A DNA stretch of 11,764 nt, taken from positions 1-11,764 of the forward strand of contig CAMLPZ010000120.1 of the NCBI GenBank assembly GCA_946482045.1, given 5' to 3'. The position numbers and the translations under genes were made by a program. Positions 1-6,977 of the stretch are shown here, piece by piece. The number at the start of each line of letters is the position of its first letter. Positions within the stretch are counted from its first letter, which is position 1. The notes beneath the pieces are model-generated. The model saw only the letters and a program-made list of their open reading frames with translations. It searched no databases and was not told the origin of the DNA. The DNA comes from an uncultured Asticcacaulis sp. GTDB taxonomy: Bacteria > Pseudomonadota > Alphaproteobacteria > Caulobacterales > Caulobacteraceae.

Positions 1-195
1 TTTCACGCTGTTCTGGCGCTGCGTGACCAGCCGCAATCGCATAAGGCGATCTGGAAGGCTCTGTTCGACCATCATATCTTCGGCGAGGCGCCGCTTGCTC
101 ACGTGACGCCCCAAGAGCGCGGCACCTTAGGCGAACTGACGCCTGAGCGCATTGCCCTGATCAAGAAAGCTTTGCTGCGGAGCCTGAACGACTAA
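1..195 (+). CDS. C-terminal end of a cupin-like (Pass1-related) protein, partial
   Basis: The window opens inside a gene read in frame 1, which gives 64 residues before TAA at 193-195. The segment contains LFDHHIFGEAPLAHVTPQERG, then a helix ending in KKALLRSLND. A Trp-Lys-x-Leu-Phe-Asp-His block, a 'xFG' stretch, a 'RGxLG' turn and a final basic helix resemble the C-terminal tail of the cupin-like proteins (Cupin_8/JmjC-like, often annotated Pass1-related) that sit beside SapC, tryptophan-halogenase-like and TonB-receptor genes in Caulobacteraceae and sphingomonads. The catalytic cupin part lies outside the window, so activity cannot be judged. The family assignment is from memory of this tail and is moderately sure; that it is a real coding end is much surer. 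Its stop overlaps the stop of the convergent peptidase gene. Confidence 0.6.
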   Translation, partial: FHAVLALRDQPQSHKAIWKALFDHHIFGEAPLAHVTPQERGTLGELTPERIALIKKALLRSLND

Positions 196-1370
196 AGCCG
201 GTCAATGGCGTCCTGCGGTTCCGTAAACCACTTCGCTCCATTTTCTGTGACATACATGTGGTCTTCCAGCCGGATGCCGAATCGTTCTGGCACCACAATC
301 ATCGGCTCATTGGAAAAGCACATGCCGGGCGCAAACGGGGTTCTGTCACCACGCACCAGGTAGGCGGGCTCGTGGATGCTGAGGCCGATGCCATGACCCG
401 TACGGTGCGGCGTCCCAGGAAGGTCGTAGTCAGGGCCGAGATTGTATTTTTGCAGGACTTTCCGCGCAGCATAATCGGCGGTTTCGCAAGGGAGCCCAAC
501 CTCGACCGCCGCAAACGCAGCCGCTTGGGCTTCCTTTTCGATCTCCCAGATGCGGCGGTGTTCGCCATCCACCTTGCCGAAGGCATAGGTGCGGGTGATA
601 TCCGACGAATAGCCCTGGACGTAGCAGCCGGTATCGATCAGGACGAGATCGTTTTCCCGCAGGGTTTGCACACCTGGCAGGCCGTGCGGAAAGGCTGTGC
701 CATGCCCAAACTGCACGATGCAGAACGAATTGCCGGCCGCGCCCAGCTTGCGGTGCGCGGCCTCTATGAACTGCGTAACCTCAGCGGTCGTAATGCCTTC
801 ATGCAGGATCCGCGATGTCGCGTGATGGACCTGAAGCGTCATCGACTTGGCCTGCTGCATGGCCGCCAGTTCGGCCGGCGACTTGTACATGCGGCAGCCA
901 TTAATGACCGAGGAGCCCTCATGGATTTCGACGCCAGTCTCCTTGCCCAGGCGGCTGACCATTTCAAACGCCATGGCCGGATCGATCGCCAGCTTGGTCA
1001 CGCCCCAATCGCCGAGCGCCTGTTTGATCAGCGCATAGGGGCTTTCGTGCTCGTGCCACAGCCGGTAATCCATTGCGATCTGCATGTCGGCCTCGACGGA
1101 ACCGCGCTCGAAATAGGGGCAGATCAGGATGGGATCGCCATCGACCGGCAGCAGCAGGCCGATCAGCCGTTCCGATGCACCCCAGGGTAGACCGCCGAAA
1201 TAGCGCAATGAGGCCCCCGCCCCCACCAGCAGTGCACCGGCGCCCATATCGCGCGTCAGGCGCCGTGCCTTGTCGAGCCGCATCAGACGTTCCTCACGGG
1301 TGATCTGAGGTGCGGATGGCGGAGGCGTCAGGGCCGCGAGTTCGCGTTCGATTGTAGAGGAGCCGATCAT
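192..1370 (-). CDS. M24 family metallopeptidase (Xaa-Pro peptidase/creatinase-like)
   Basis: This 392-residue cytoplasmic protein has the two-part layout of aminopeptidase P and prolidase relatives: an N-terminal creatinase-type domain (about residues 30-155) and a C-terminal pita-bread domain (about 165-385). All five metal ligands of the M24 family are visible: D246 (LIDTG), D257 (SSDITRTY), H326 (TGHGIG), E355 (SNEPM) and E369 (RLED). Conserved histidines H223 (FGHG) and H229 (PH) are also present. A dinuclear-metal peptidase cutting before proline or hydroxyproline is therefore likely, and the length is normal for the family. The start follows AGGA at 1377-1380 with 6 nt spacing, and this site overlaps the stop codon of the upstream oxidase gene, 8 nt away, so the two are surely one leftward operon. 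The context suggests release of hydroxyproline from short peptides. A creatinase-type hydrolase cannot be excluded from sequence alone. Confidence 0.9.
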   Translation of the reverse strand: MIGSSTIERELAALTPPPSAPQITREERLMRLDKARRLTRDMGAGALLVGAGASLRYFGGLPWGASERLIGLLLPVDGDPILICPYFERGSVEADMQIAMDYRLWHEHESPYALIKQALGDWGVTKLAIDPAMAFEMVSRLGKETGVEIHEGSSVINGCRMYKSPAELAAMQQAKSMTLQVHHATSRILHEGITTAEVTQFIEAAHRKLGAAGNSFCIVQFGHGTAFPHGLPGVQTLRENDLVLIDTGCYVQGYSSDITRTYAFGKVDGEHRRIWEIEKEAQAAAFAAVEVGLPCETADYAARKVLQKYNLGPDYDLPGTPHRTGHGIGLSIHEPAYLVRGDRTPFAPGMCFSNEPMIVVPERFGIRLEDHMYVTENGAKWFTEPQDAIDRL

Positions 1371-1378
1371 GTATTTTC

Positions 1379-2605
1379 CTACCGAAATCTTTCGAGAGAG
1401 AAGGCCTTGGGCACTGTGCCGCCAACGAGCATGTCAGCCGCGATCTCACCCGTCACGGCCGCAAGCGTAAGGCCAAGGTGCTGGTGTCCAAAGGCATACC
1501 AGATATTGCTGCTGGGCGTCAGCCGGCCGATGGCCGGCAAATAGTCGGGCAAGGTCGGCCGGGCGCCGTACCATTCTTCGGTACTCGTCAGATCGGTGAA
1601 AGGCAGGCCCAGGTCTGAGGCGTGGCGGCGCAGGCGGTTCCACTTGCTGCGGTCGGGCGGCGCCGATACATGATCCAACTCGACGAAGCTGGCGGCGCGC
1701 AAACCGCTTTCGAAACCGGTGACGATCATCGAGCGGTCCTCGAACACGATAGGCGGCAGGCCGCGCGGCCATGTGTGTGCGGTCGACTGGATATGGTAGC
1801 CGCGCTCGGCGATGATCGGCACGCGAATGCCCAGCGGTTCCAGCAAGGTCTTGGACCAGACGCCGGCCGCGACAACGACCTGCCTGGCCGGCATCACCGC
1901 GCCATGGCTTACTTGGACCTGTGGTGCATCACCATCGGTTATATTGGTTGCGTCGGCAGTGACTATTACGCCGCCGCGCGCGACAAAGACGGCTTCAAGC
2001 TTCGTGAGCAAACGTCGATTGTCTGTGATCTGGCCAGTGTTCTCGAAGCGGATGGCGCCGTGGATCGGCACGGTCGTTACCGCCGCCAGGTCGCGCAGTT
2101 CGTCTTCCGTCGCGTCGTGAAAAGTCACGGTGCCGGTATCAGCCGTGGCCCAGACCGCCCTTCCCTTGCGCGCGCTCTCAGGCGTCTCCCACACTATATA
2201 ATGTCCGTCCGTGCGCAGCAGGTCAGTGGCGCCGATATCAGCTACCCGCCTGTGCCAGGCCGGCATGGCGTCTGCGATCAGGGCTGATAGCGCCGCCTTA
2301 CCGGCATCGAACCGTGCAGGTTGCGCCGCCCTTAGCAGGCGCAGTGAAAAAGGCAGCCAGTGCGCGACGGCGGAAACCGGCAGGGCCAGCGCCCCTTTCG
2401 GATAGAGTCTTCCGGGTGCGGAGCGAATCATCGCCATCGACGCCAAAGGCTCGACCTGCTCGATGGCGATATGACCGGCGTTGCCGTAGCTGGCCGAGGT
2501 ATGGTTGCGCTCGCGCTCGATCAGGGTGATCGTCTGTCCCAGCGATTGTAGAGACAGGGCGATATTGAGGCCCACTACCCCTCCGCCGACCACAATTACG
2601 TCCAT
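1379..2605 (-). CDS. FAD-dependent D-amino-acid oxidase/dehydrogenase, probable D-hydroxyproline oxidase
   Basis: A 408-residue DAO/DadA-type flavoprotein. The N-terminus has the Rossmann dinucleotide motif (GGGVVG, residues 7-12) and an acidic residue at the end of the second strand (E30) expected to hold the FAD ribose. A SYGNAGHI segment near residue 40 corresponds to the 'xANAG' flavin loop of D-amino-acid dehydrogenases. Near the C-terminus WYGARPTLPDYLPAIG and GHQHLGLTLA form the usual second FAD-contact region. No signal peptide is seen. Beside a hydroxyproline epimerase and a DapA-family deaminase, the expected substrate is cis-4-hydroxy-D-proline, giving pyrroline-4-hydroxy-2-carboxylate, as in rhizobial HypO. 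A general D-amino-acid dehydrogenase is the alternative. The ATG at 2605 has AAGGA at 2616-2620, 10 nt upstream. The gene is divergent from the deaminase gene and leads the oxidase-peptidase operon. Confidence 0.88.
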   Translation of the reverse strand: MDVIVVGGGVVGLNIALSLQSLGQTITLIERERNHTSASYGNAGHIAIEQVEPLASMAMIRSAPGRLYPKGALALPVSAVAHWLPFSLRLLRAAQPARFDAGKAALSALIADAMPAWHRRVADIGATDLLRTDGHYIVWETPESARKGRAVWATADTGTVTFHDATEDELRDLAAVTTVPIHGAIRFENTGQITDNRRLLTKLEAVFVARGGVIVTADATNITDGDAPQVQVSHGAVMPARQVVVAAGVWSKTLLEPLGIRVPIIAERGYHIQSTAHTWPRGLPPIVFEDRSMIVTGFESGLRAASFVELDHVSAPPDRSKWNRLRRHASDLGLPFTDLTSTEEWYGARPTLPDYLPAIGRLTPSSNIWYAFGHQHLGLTLAAVTGEIAADMLVGGTVPKAFSLERFR

Positions 2606-2621
2606 ACCTTAATCATCCTTG

Positions 2622-2650
2622 TTGCACAGCATTATCGCATATAGTATACC
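2622..2650 (+). promoter_or_regulatory. candidate promoter of the deaminase-epimerase operon
   Basis: TTGCAC (2622-2627) and TATACC (2645-2650) are separated by 17 bp and each match four of six positions of the sigma-70 consensus. Transcription would begin near 2657, shortly before the ribosome site at 2674. The -10 box overlaps the first GTATAC site, so a repressor bound there would block it. The match is only moderate and was made by eye. The leftward promoter must lie in the same 79-bp gap, but no equally good pair was found for it. Confidence 0.4.
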
Positions 2651-2665
2651 GTATAACCTGTATAC
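2644..2665. promoter_or_regulatory. paired GTATAC operator sites in the divergent control region
   Basis: Two GTATAC hexamers lie at 2644-2649 and 2660-2665, 16 bp start to start. The second sits in CCTGTATAC, which is repeated exactly in front of the regulator gene (4672-4680). GTATAC-centred palindromes are typical operators of FadR/FCD-type GntR regulators, and the cluster encodes one. Their position between two divergent starts means that one protein could control both the oxidase-peptidase and the deaminase-epimerase units. Binding is inferred. Confidence 0.6.
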
Positions 2666-2673
2666 GGGTTCAT

Positions 2674-2677
2674 GGAG
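2674..2677 (+). promoter_or_regulatory. ribosome binding site that sets the deaminase start
   Basis: GGAG lies 7 nt before ATG at 2685. The open frame extends upstream to an ATG at 2619, but that start would add 22 residues encoded by the promoter/operator region and would precede the predicted transcript start. The start at 2685 is therefore preferred. Confidence 0.75.
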
Positions 2678-2684
2678 CATTTTT

Positions 2685-3599
2685 ATGAGAATCGACTGGC
2701 GCGGCGTTTTTCCGGCGGTAACCACGCAGTTCAAGGAAGATCTTTCGATTGACTACGCGGATACGCAGCGTGTCGTTGACGACCTCATCCGTGACGGTGT
2801 GACGGGCATTATTGCCATGGGAACCTGCGGAGAAAACAACTCTCTGACCGCTGACGAAAAGCGCACCCTGCTGAAAGCCATTGTCGAAGTCGTCGCTGGT
2901 CGTGTCCCGGTCGTCACCGGTGTGTCGGAGCTTACCACGCCGCTGGCCTGTGCCTGGGTGAGAGATGCCGAAGCGCTGGGCGCCGACGGCCTGATGCTGC
3001 TGCCTGCCATGGTCTATGTACCTCGCACTGAAGAGCTGATCGCGCACTTCACCCATGTCGCTGAGGCGACGAAGCTGCCAATCATGCTCTACAATAACCC
3101 GACGGCTTATCGCGTCGCTATCACCAATGAGGTGCTGGAAGCACTGAAGCCCGTCAAGAATATCGTCGCCGTCAAGGAATCAACGCCGGACACCCGCCGC
3201 TTCACCGACATGTATAACGCCTTCGGTGACCGCTATGTCCTGTTTGCCGGTCTCGACGACGTCGCCTTCGAAGGCCTGCTGCTGGGCGCCCAAGGTTGGG
3301 TGTCAGGCCTGACCTCCGCCTTCCCGCACGAATCGGTCATGCTGGTCAAGGCGCTGGAGGCCGGCGATATCGACACGGCCCGCGAAATCTACCGCTGGTT
3401 CCTGCCGCTGCTGCACCTCGATGCCGAGCACGATCTCGTCCAGTCGATCAAGCTGGCTGAGCAGATCATGGGCCGCGGTTCGGAACGCGTCCGCATGCCG
3501 CGCATGCCTCTGACAGGTGCGCGCCGCGCCGAAGTCACCGCCATGGTCGAAAAGGCAGCGGCTTCCCGCCCGAGCCTGAAGATCGTAAAAGCGGCCTAA
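2685..3599 (+). CDS. DapA-family lyase, probable pyrroline-4-hydroxy-2-carboxylate deaminase
   Basis: The 304-residue product is a class I aldolase-type TIM barrel of the dihydrodipicolinate synthase/N-acetylneuraminate lyase family and has normal length. The Schiff-base lysine is K164 (VAVKEST) and the family tyrosine is Y136 (LYNNP). The substrate-binding loop GTCGENN (residues 46-52) corresponds to GTTGE in DapA, with Cys in place of the second Thr. True lysine-pathway DapA is unlikely given the neighbours. With a hydroxyproline epimerase downstream and a D-amino-acid oxidase divergently upstream, the expected reaction is deamination of pyrroline-4-hydroxy-2-carboxylate to 2-oxoglutarate semialdehyde plus ammonia. 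The epimerase follows after 27 nt on the same strand, so the two are probably cotranscribed. Substrate is inferred from context; the fold and catalytic residues are seen. Confidence 0.88.
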   Translation: MRIDWRGVFPAVTTQFKEDLSIDYADTQRVVDDLIRDGVTGIIAMGTCGENNSLTADEKRTLLKAIVEVVAGRVPVVTGVSELTTPLACAWVRDAEALGADGLMLLPAMVYVPRTEELIAHFTHVAEATKLPIMLYNNPTAYRVAITNEVLEALKPVKNIVAVKESTPDTRRFTDMYNAFGDRYVLFAGLDDVAFEGLLLGAQGWVSGLTSAFPHESVMLVKALEAGDIDTAREIYRWFLPLLHLDAEHDLVQSIKLAEQIMGRGSERVRMPRMPLTGARRAEVTAMVEKAAASRPSLKIVKAA

Positions 3600-3626
3600 C
3601 TATCCTACCTTCTATATGAGCCCGCT

Positions 3627-4625
3627 ATGCGCCATACCTTCTTTGCCATCGATGGCCATACCGCAGGCAATCCGGTCCGTCTTGTCGCCGGGGGCGCTCC
3701 GCTCCTTAAGGGCAACTCCATGTCCGAGCGCCGCCAGGATTTTCTGACACGCTTCGACTGGATCCGAACCGGCCTTTGCTTTGAGCCGCGCGGACACGAT
3801 ATGATGTCCGGCGGTTTCCTCTATCCGCCGACGCGTGACGATACCGATGCCGGCATCCTGTTTATCGAAACCTCAGGCTGCCTGCCCATGTGCGGGCACG
3901 GTACGATCGGCATCGTGACCTTTGCGCTGGAAAATGGCCTGATTACGCCACGCACGCCCGGAAGTCTCAAGCTGGAGGTGCCGGCCGGTGTCATCGACAT
4001 TACCTACATGACCAGCGGTCCCAAGGTCACCTCGATCAAAATCACCAATGTCCCGGCCTATTTGGCCCGGACCGGTATCGAGATCGACGTGCCGGACTTC
4101 GGCCCGCTAAAGGTCGACGTCTCTTATGGCGGTAACTACTACGCCATTATCGAGCCTCAAGGCCGGTATACCGGTCTTGACGATCTGGGCGCGGCGCGAA
4201 TCATCGAATTGAGCCGGACGATTCGCGAGTTGGTGCGCGCGGCTTACGAGCCTGTTCACCCGATGGATGCGACCATTCGCGGCGTCAGCCATGTCCTGTG
4301 GGCTGACAAGCCGAAACACGACGGCGCCGACGGCCGCAACGCTGTTTTCTATGGCGAACGTGCCATCGATCGTTCGCCGTGCGGTACGGGCACCTCGGCC
4401 CGCATCGCCCACCTGCACGCCAAAGGACGTCTGAAGGTCGGCGACAGCTTTGTGCACGAAAGCTATATCTGCAGCCGTTTCATCGGCAAGGTGGAGACCG
4501 AAACCAGGCTGGGCGATCAGACGGCAATCATTCCGTCGATCGAAGGCAGCGCGATTTCGACCGGCTTCAACACGATCTGGATCGACCGCGAAGACACCTT
4601 CTGGCAGGGCTTCCAGGTTCTTTAA
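3627..4625 (+). CDS. lhpA: 4-hydroxyproline 2-epimerase (proline racemase family)
   Basis: The 332-residue protein matches hydroxyproline epimerases in length and sequence signature. It opens with IDGHTAGNPVRLV, followed by GHDMMSGGFLYPPTR. The first catalytic cysteine is C89 in MCGHGTIG and the second is C252 in RSPCGTGTSA. Having Cys at both positions points to an epimerase or racemase. Trans-3-hydroxyproline dehydratases of this family carry Ser or Thr at the first position. The reaction would be trans-4-hydroxy-L-proline to cis-4-hydroxy-D-proline, feeding the divergently encoded oxidase. A Cys common near residue 13 of the family is Ala here and is not catalytic. The start codon has only a weak upstream site (GAG in the 27-nt gap), so coupling to translation of the deaminase gene is plausible. 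The protein is cytoplasmic, with no signal peptide. Confidence 0.93.
   Translation: MRHTFFAIDGHTAGNPVRLVAGGAPLLKGNSMSERRQDFLTRFDWIRTGLCFEPRGHDMMSGGFLYPPTRDDTDAGILFIETSGCLPMCGHGTIGIVTFALENGLITPRTPGSLKLEVPAGVIDITYMTSGPKVTSIKITNVPAYLARTGIEIDVPDFGPLKVDVSYGGNYYAIIEPQGRYTGLDDLGAARIIELSRTIRELVRAAYEPVHPMDATIRGVSHVLWADKPKHDGADGRNAVFYGERAIDRSPCGTGTSARIAHLHAKGRLKVGDSFVHESYICSRFIGKVETETRLGDQTAIIPSIEGSAISTGFNTIWIDREDTFWQGFQVL
4159..4178. promoter_or_regulatory. intragenic GTATAC-centred palindrome
   Basis: Inside the epimerase gene lies CCGGTATACCGG (4163-4174), a perfect 12-bp palindrome extended by AAG/CTT to a 20-bp dyad with 18 symmetric positions. It has the same GTATAC core as the sites at 2644, 2660 and 4675, and no other copy of that hexamer was found by eye. 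It may be an auxiliary operator or only a coding coincidence. Confidence 0.3.
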
Positions 4626-4671
4626 ATGACTTTCCGCGTCAGAAATGTCGCATTCAACGAAAATTCACACA

Positions 4672-4688
4672 CCTGTATACAATATAAT
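4672..4688 (+). promoter_or_regulatory. operator and -10 element before the GntR gene
   Basis: CCTGTATAC (4672-4680) repeats the operator core of the divergent region, and two bases later comes a perfect TATAAT (4683-4688). No convincing -35 box is seen at 16-18 bp. The nearest, TTCACA at 4664, is only 13 bp away. Contact of the operator with the -10 box suggests that the regulator represses its own gene, and that the gene has its own promoter in addition to any readthrough from the epimerase. Confidence 0.5.
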
Positions 4689-4700
4689 CACTTGAATAAT

Positions 4701-4718
4701 ATTGTAACGCGTACCAAT
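4701..4718. promoter_or_regulatory. second dyad upstream of the regulator
   Basis: An 18-bp imperfect palindrome (ATTG...ACGCGT...CAAT, 14 symmetric positions) is centred 32 bp, about three helical turns, from the GTATAC site centred at 4677.5. It lies between the -10 element and the start codon. It could be a second contact for the regulator, but its core differs from GTATAC. Confidence 0.3.
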
Positions 4719-4756
4719 CGGTGCAGACTGCACAGATGAATCGAGGCCGATAAAGC

Positions 4757-5419
4757 ATGGCTATTGTTGTACAAACCCTCTCTGAGCAAATTTATGCGTT
4801 GATCCGTGACCGGATCATTTCGGGCGATCTGCCGGCGGATACCGCTATCCGCCAGGATGCCCTCGCTGCCGAACTCGGTGTCAGCAAGATCCCTTTGCGT
4901 GAGGCCTTCGCCCGCCTGGAGCAGGACGGTCTGCTGTTCTACATCACCAATCGCGGCTTCTTCGTCCGCTCCCTATCCTTTGATGAGGTCGAGGAGGTCT
5001 ACGCCCTGCGTCTGAAAATCGAACCGGAGGCGGTAGGCGTGGCGTCAAAAAAGGCAACCGATGCCGACAAGAAGGTGGCGCACAACGCCTTGCTGGCGCT
5101 CGATGAGGCCGCCGGCTCAGAACGTTCAAAAGTCGGCAAGATGAACCGCAATTTCCATATGGCCCTGGTCCGCCCGATCCAGCGCCAGGTCACTATCCAG
5201 GTCGTCGAGCGCCTGAACCTGATTTCCGAACGCTATGTCGGCAAACACCTTGAGCCGGCCGGCCGCGACAGCCGCGCCCATGCGGAACACACCGCCATGT
5301 ACGAAGCTTGGGCGGCGGGCCAGGCCAAGGTCGTCGAGGGTATGATGTACGATCACATCAACTCGACCTTGGAAGACCTGCGCAAACAGTTCGAAATCGA
5401 ACGAAACCCGGCAGCGTGA
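4757..5419 (+). CDS. GntR-family transcriptional regulator, FCD subfamily
   Basis: The 220-residue product has an N-terminal winged helix-turn-helix (about residues 7-72; key stretches RDRIISGDLP, AAELGVSKIPLREA and the wing TNRGFFV) and an all-helical FCD effector domain (about 78-208). Histidines at the usual FCD metal or ligand positions are visible: H134 (NFHMAL), H178 (AEH) and H200 (YDH). The residue four before H134, Asp in many FCD proteins, is Asn here. The gene follows the epimerase by 131 bp, and GAGG at 4743-4746 precedes the ATG by 10 nt. It most likely represses the hydroxyproline genes through the GTATAC sites and is relieved by hydroxyproline or a pathway intermediate, like rhizobial HypR. 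Family is certain; target and ligand are inferred. Confidence 0.9.
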   Translation: MAIVVQTLSEQIYALIRDRIISGDLPADTAIRQDALAAELGVSKIPLREAFARLEQDGLLFYITNRGFFVRSLSFDEVEEVYALRLKIEPEAVGVASKKATDADKKVAHNALLALDEAAGSERSKVGKMNRNFHMALVRPIQRQVTIQVVERLNLISERYVGKHLEPAGRDSRAHAEHTAMYEAWAAGQAKVVEGMMYDHINSTLEDLRKQFEIERNPAA

Positions 5420-5434
5420 CGTCGTCAGGAATTT

Positions 5435-5470
5435 TAAAAGAGGCTGCGGAGCGATCCGCAGCCTCTTTTA
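5435..5470. terminator. bidirectional Rho-independent terminator
   Basis: A perfect 16-bp inverted repeat (5435-5450 and 5455-5470) with a 4-nt GCGA loop has a GC-rich core and A/T ends, so each strand gives a hairpin followed by a U-rich run. It lies 15 bp after the GntR stop and 14 bp after the stop of the oppositely oriented permease gene, and should end both transcripts. Confidence 0.93.
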
Positions 5471-5484
5471 CTTGTAGCAGGCCT

Positions 5485-6891
5485 CTATTGGGCCTTGCGC
5501 AATACGCTGTTCCAACGACCGTAGGCGAAGTAGACCAAAAGCCCCACGACCATCCAGATCAGGGTGAAGCCCTGGCTCTGCACCGGCAGGCTCGAGAAGA
5601 TGAAGGCGCAGCCGCCGATGGTGACCAGGCCGACGATCCAGTGCAGCGGCACTTTGAAGCTGCGCGGTTCATTCGGCAGTTTGTTGCGCAATATGATCAT
5701 CGACAGCGCAACGGCGATAAAGGCGATCAGGGTGCCGGCATTCGATAGCTCGGCAATCTTTTTCAACGGCACGAAACCCGCGCCCAGCGCAACGACGATG
5801 CCGGTGATCAGGGTGATGAGCGCCGGCGAGCCCTTGCTGTTGACCGCAGCCACGGCCTTGGGCAGCAGGCCATCGCGCGCCATGACGAAGAAGATGCGGC
5901 TCTGGCCGTACATCATGACCAGGATGACCGATGGCAGAGCGACGATAGCCGCGCCGCCGACAAGTGTCGCGACCAGTGGCTGACCCAGTGTACGCAGGAC
6001 GTGCGGCAGGGGCTCACCCGAAGACGAGATATCCTGATATCCAACAGCGCCGATCGCAACGGCCGCGACCAGCATGTAGATCAGGGTCGAGACGGCCATG
6101 GAGCCCAGGATGCCGACCGTCAGGTCGCGGCCAGGATTTTTGGCCTCCTCCGCCGAGGTCGAGACGGCATCAAAGCCGAAGAAGGCGAAGAAGACGATGG
6201 CGGCCGCAGCCATGACGCCGAACTTCTCGCCACCAATCTCATGCGCCATGAAGCCGAACGGCATGAAGGGATCGTAATTGCCGGCCTGGATGGCCGGGAA
6301 GCCGAGGATGATGAAGGCGCCCAAGGCCACGATCTTGATGATAACCAGGATGATGTTGAGCGTGGCGCTTTCGCGCGCGCCAATCAGCAGCAGGCCCATA
6401 ACGGCCAGTGAAACAAATACCGCCGGCAGATTGACCAGGCCGCCCGCATACGGGCCGGCCAGCAGGAGCGCAGGCAGTTTCAATCCAATGGCCTCTTCGA
6501 GGAAGCCGATCAAGTGGGCCGACCAGCCAACGGCAACCGTCGAGCAGGCCAGGGAGTATTCGAGGATAAGCGCCCAGCCGACGACCCAGGCAACGATCTC
6601 GCCCATGCTCGAATAACTGTAGGTATAGGCCGAACCCGCCGTCGGGATCAGGGTCGACATCTCTGTGTAGCACAGGGCCGCGCAGGCGCAGACCAGTCCG
6701 CACAGGGCAAACGAGATGATGACGCCCGGTCCGGCCAGGCCGGCGCCGACGCCAGTCAGGGTGTAGATGCCAGTCCCGATAATGCCGCCAATGCCGAGCG
6801 CCATAAGGTGTGGCCAGCTCAGGGTTTTCGCCAGGGCCTTGCCGTCTTCTTCGGCGCGCTGCAAGGGCTTTAAGGGTCCGAACAATCCCAT
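5485..6891 (-). CDS. APC-superfamily amino-acid permease, CAT type
   Basis: The 468-residue inner-membrane protein has about twelve hydrophobic segments by eye. The first begins with the APC signature GIGGIIGTGIYTLTG (residues 33-47), which forms the unwound part of TM1 that grips the substrate amine and carboxyl. The hydrophilic N-terminus, the loop with SAEEAKNPGRDL and the segment YGQSRIFFVMARDGLLP are typical of the cationic-amino-acid-transporter branch (YfnA/CAT-like), although bacterial members carry many different amino acids. AAGGAA at 6896-6901 precedes the ATG. The gene stands alone between two terminators. It may supply proline, hydroxyproline or another amino acid to the cluster at 192-5419, but the sequence does not settle the substrate. 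Confidence 0.92.
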   Translation of the reverse strand: MGLFGPLKPLQRAEEDGKALAKTLSWPHLMALGIGGIIGTGIYTLTGVGAGLAGPGVIISFALCGLVCACAALCYTEMSTLIPTAGSAYTYSYSSMGEIVAWVVGWALILEYSLACSTVAVGWSAHLIGFLEEAIGLKLPALLLAGPYAGGLVNLPAVFVSLAVMGLLLIGARESATLNIILVIIKIVALGAFIILGFPAIQAGNYDPFMPFGFMAHEIGGEKFGVMAAAAIVFFAFFGFDAVSTSAEEAKNPGRDLTVGILGSMAVSTLIYMLVAAVAIGAVGYQDISSSGEPLPHVLRTLGQPLVATLVGGAAIVALPSVILVMMYGQSRIFFVMARDGLLPKAVAAVNSKGSPALITLITGIVVALGAGFVPLKKIAELSNAGTLIAFIAVALSMIILRNKLPNEPRSFKVPLHWIVGLVTIGGCAFIFSSLPVQSQGFTLIWMVVGLLVYFAYGRWNSVLRKAQ

Positions 6892-6909
6892 GGGGTTCCT
6901 TTATTTCTT

Positions 6910-6923
6910 GTCGTTTAACCGAC
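6910..6923. promoter_or_regulatory. operator-like dyad upstream of the permease
   Basis: GTCGTTTAACCGAC is a 14-bp palindrome with six of seven symmetric pairs and a TTAA centre. It sits 8 bp upstream of the permease ribosome site in the short gap after the terminator of the preceding gene. No clear promoter boxes were found. A regulator site is possible but unproven. Confidence 0.25.
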
Positions 6924-6934
6924 GAGGGTGGACG

Positions 6935-6964
6935 AAAAAAGGACCGCAGCCAAGCCGCGATCCT
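6935..6964 (-). terminator. Rho-independent terminator of the DUF5695 gene
   Basis: On the minus strand an 11-bp stem (arms 6954-6964 and 6940-6950, two G-U pairs) closes a 3-nt loop and is followed by a run of T residues (complement of A at 6935-6939). It starts 13 bp beyond the stop of the DUF5695 gene and separates it from the permease. Confidence 0.85.
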
Positions 6965-6977
6965 CTCAGAAGTAACT

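Noticed and set aside
258..1190. 310-codon open frame on the plus strand across the M24 gene
   Set aside because: It lies antisense to a gene with all five metal ligands. Its translation is rich in His, Arg and Asp without any recognisable motif, as expected of a GC-rich shadow frame.
2619..2684. 22-residue N-terminal extension of the deaminase
   Set aside because: The extension would be encoded by the promoter and operator sequence, and a GGAG with good spacing fixes the start at 2685.
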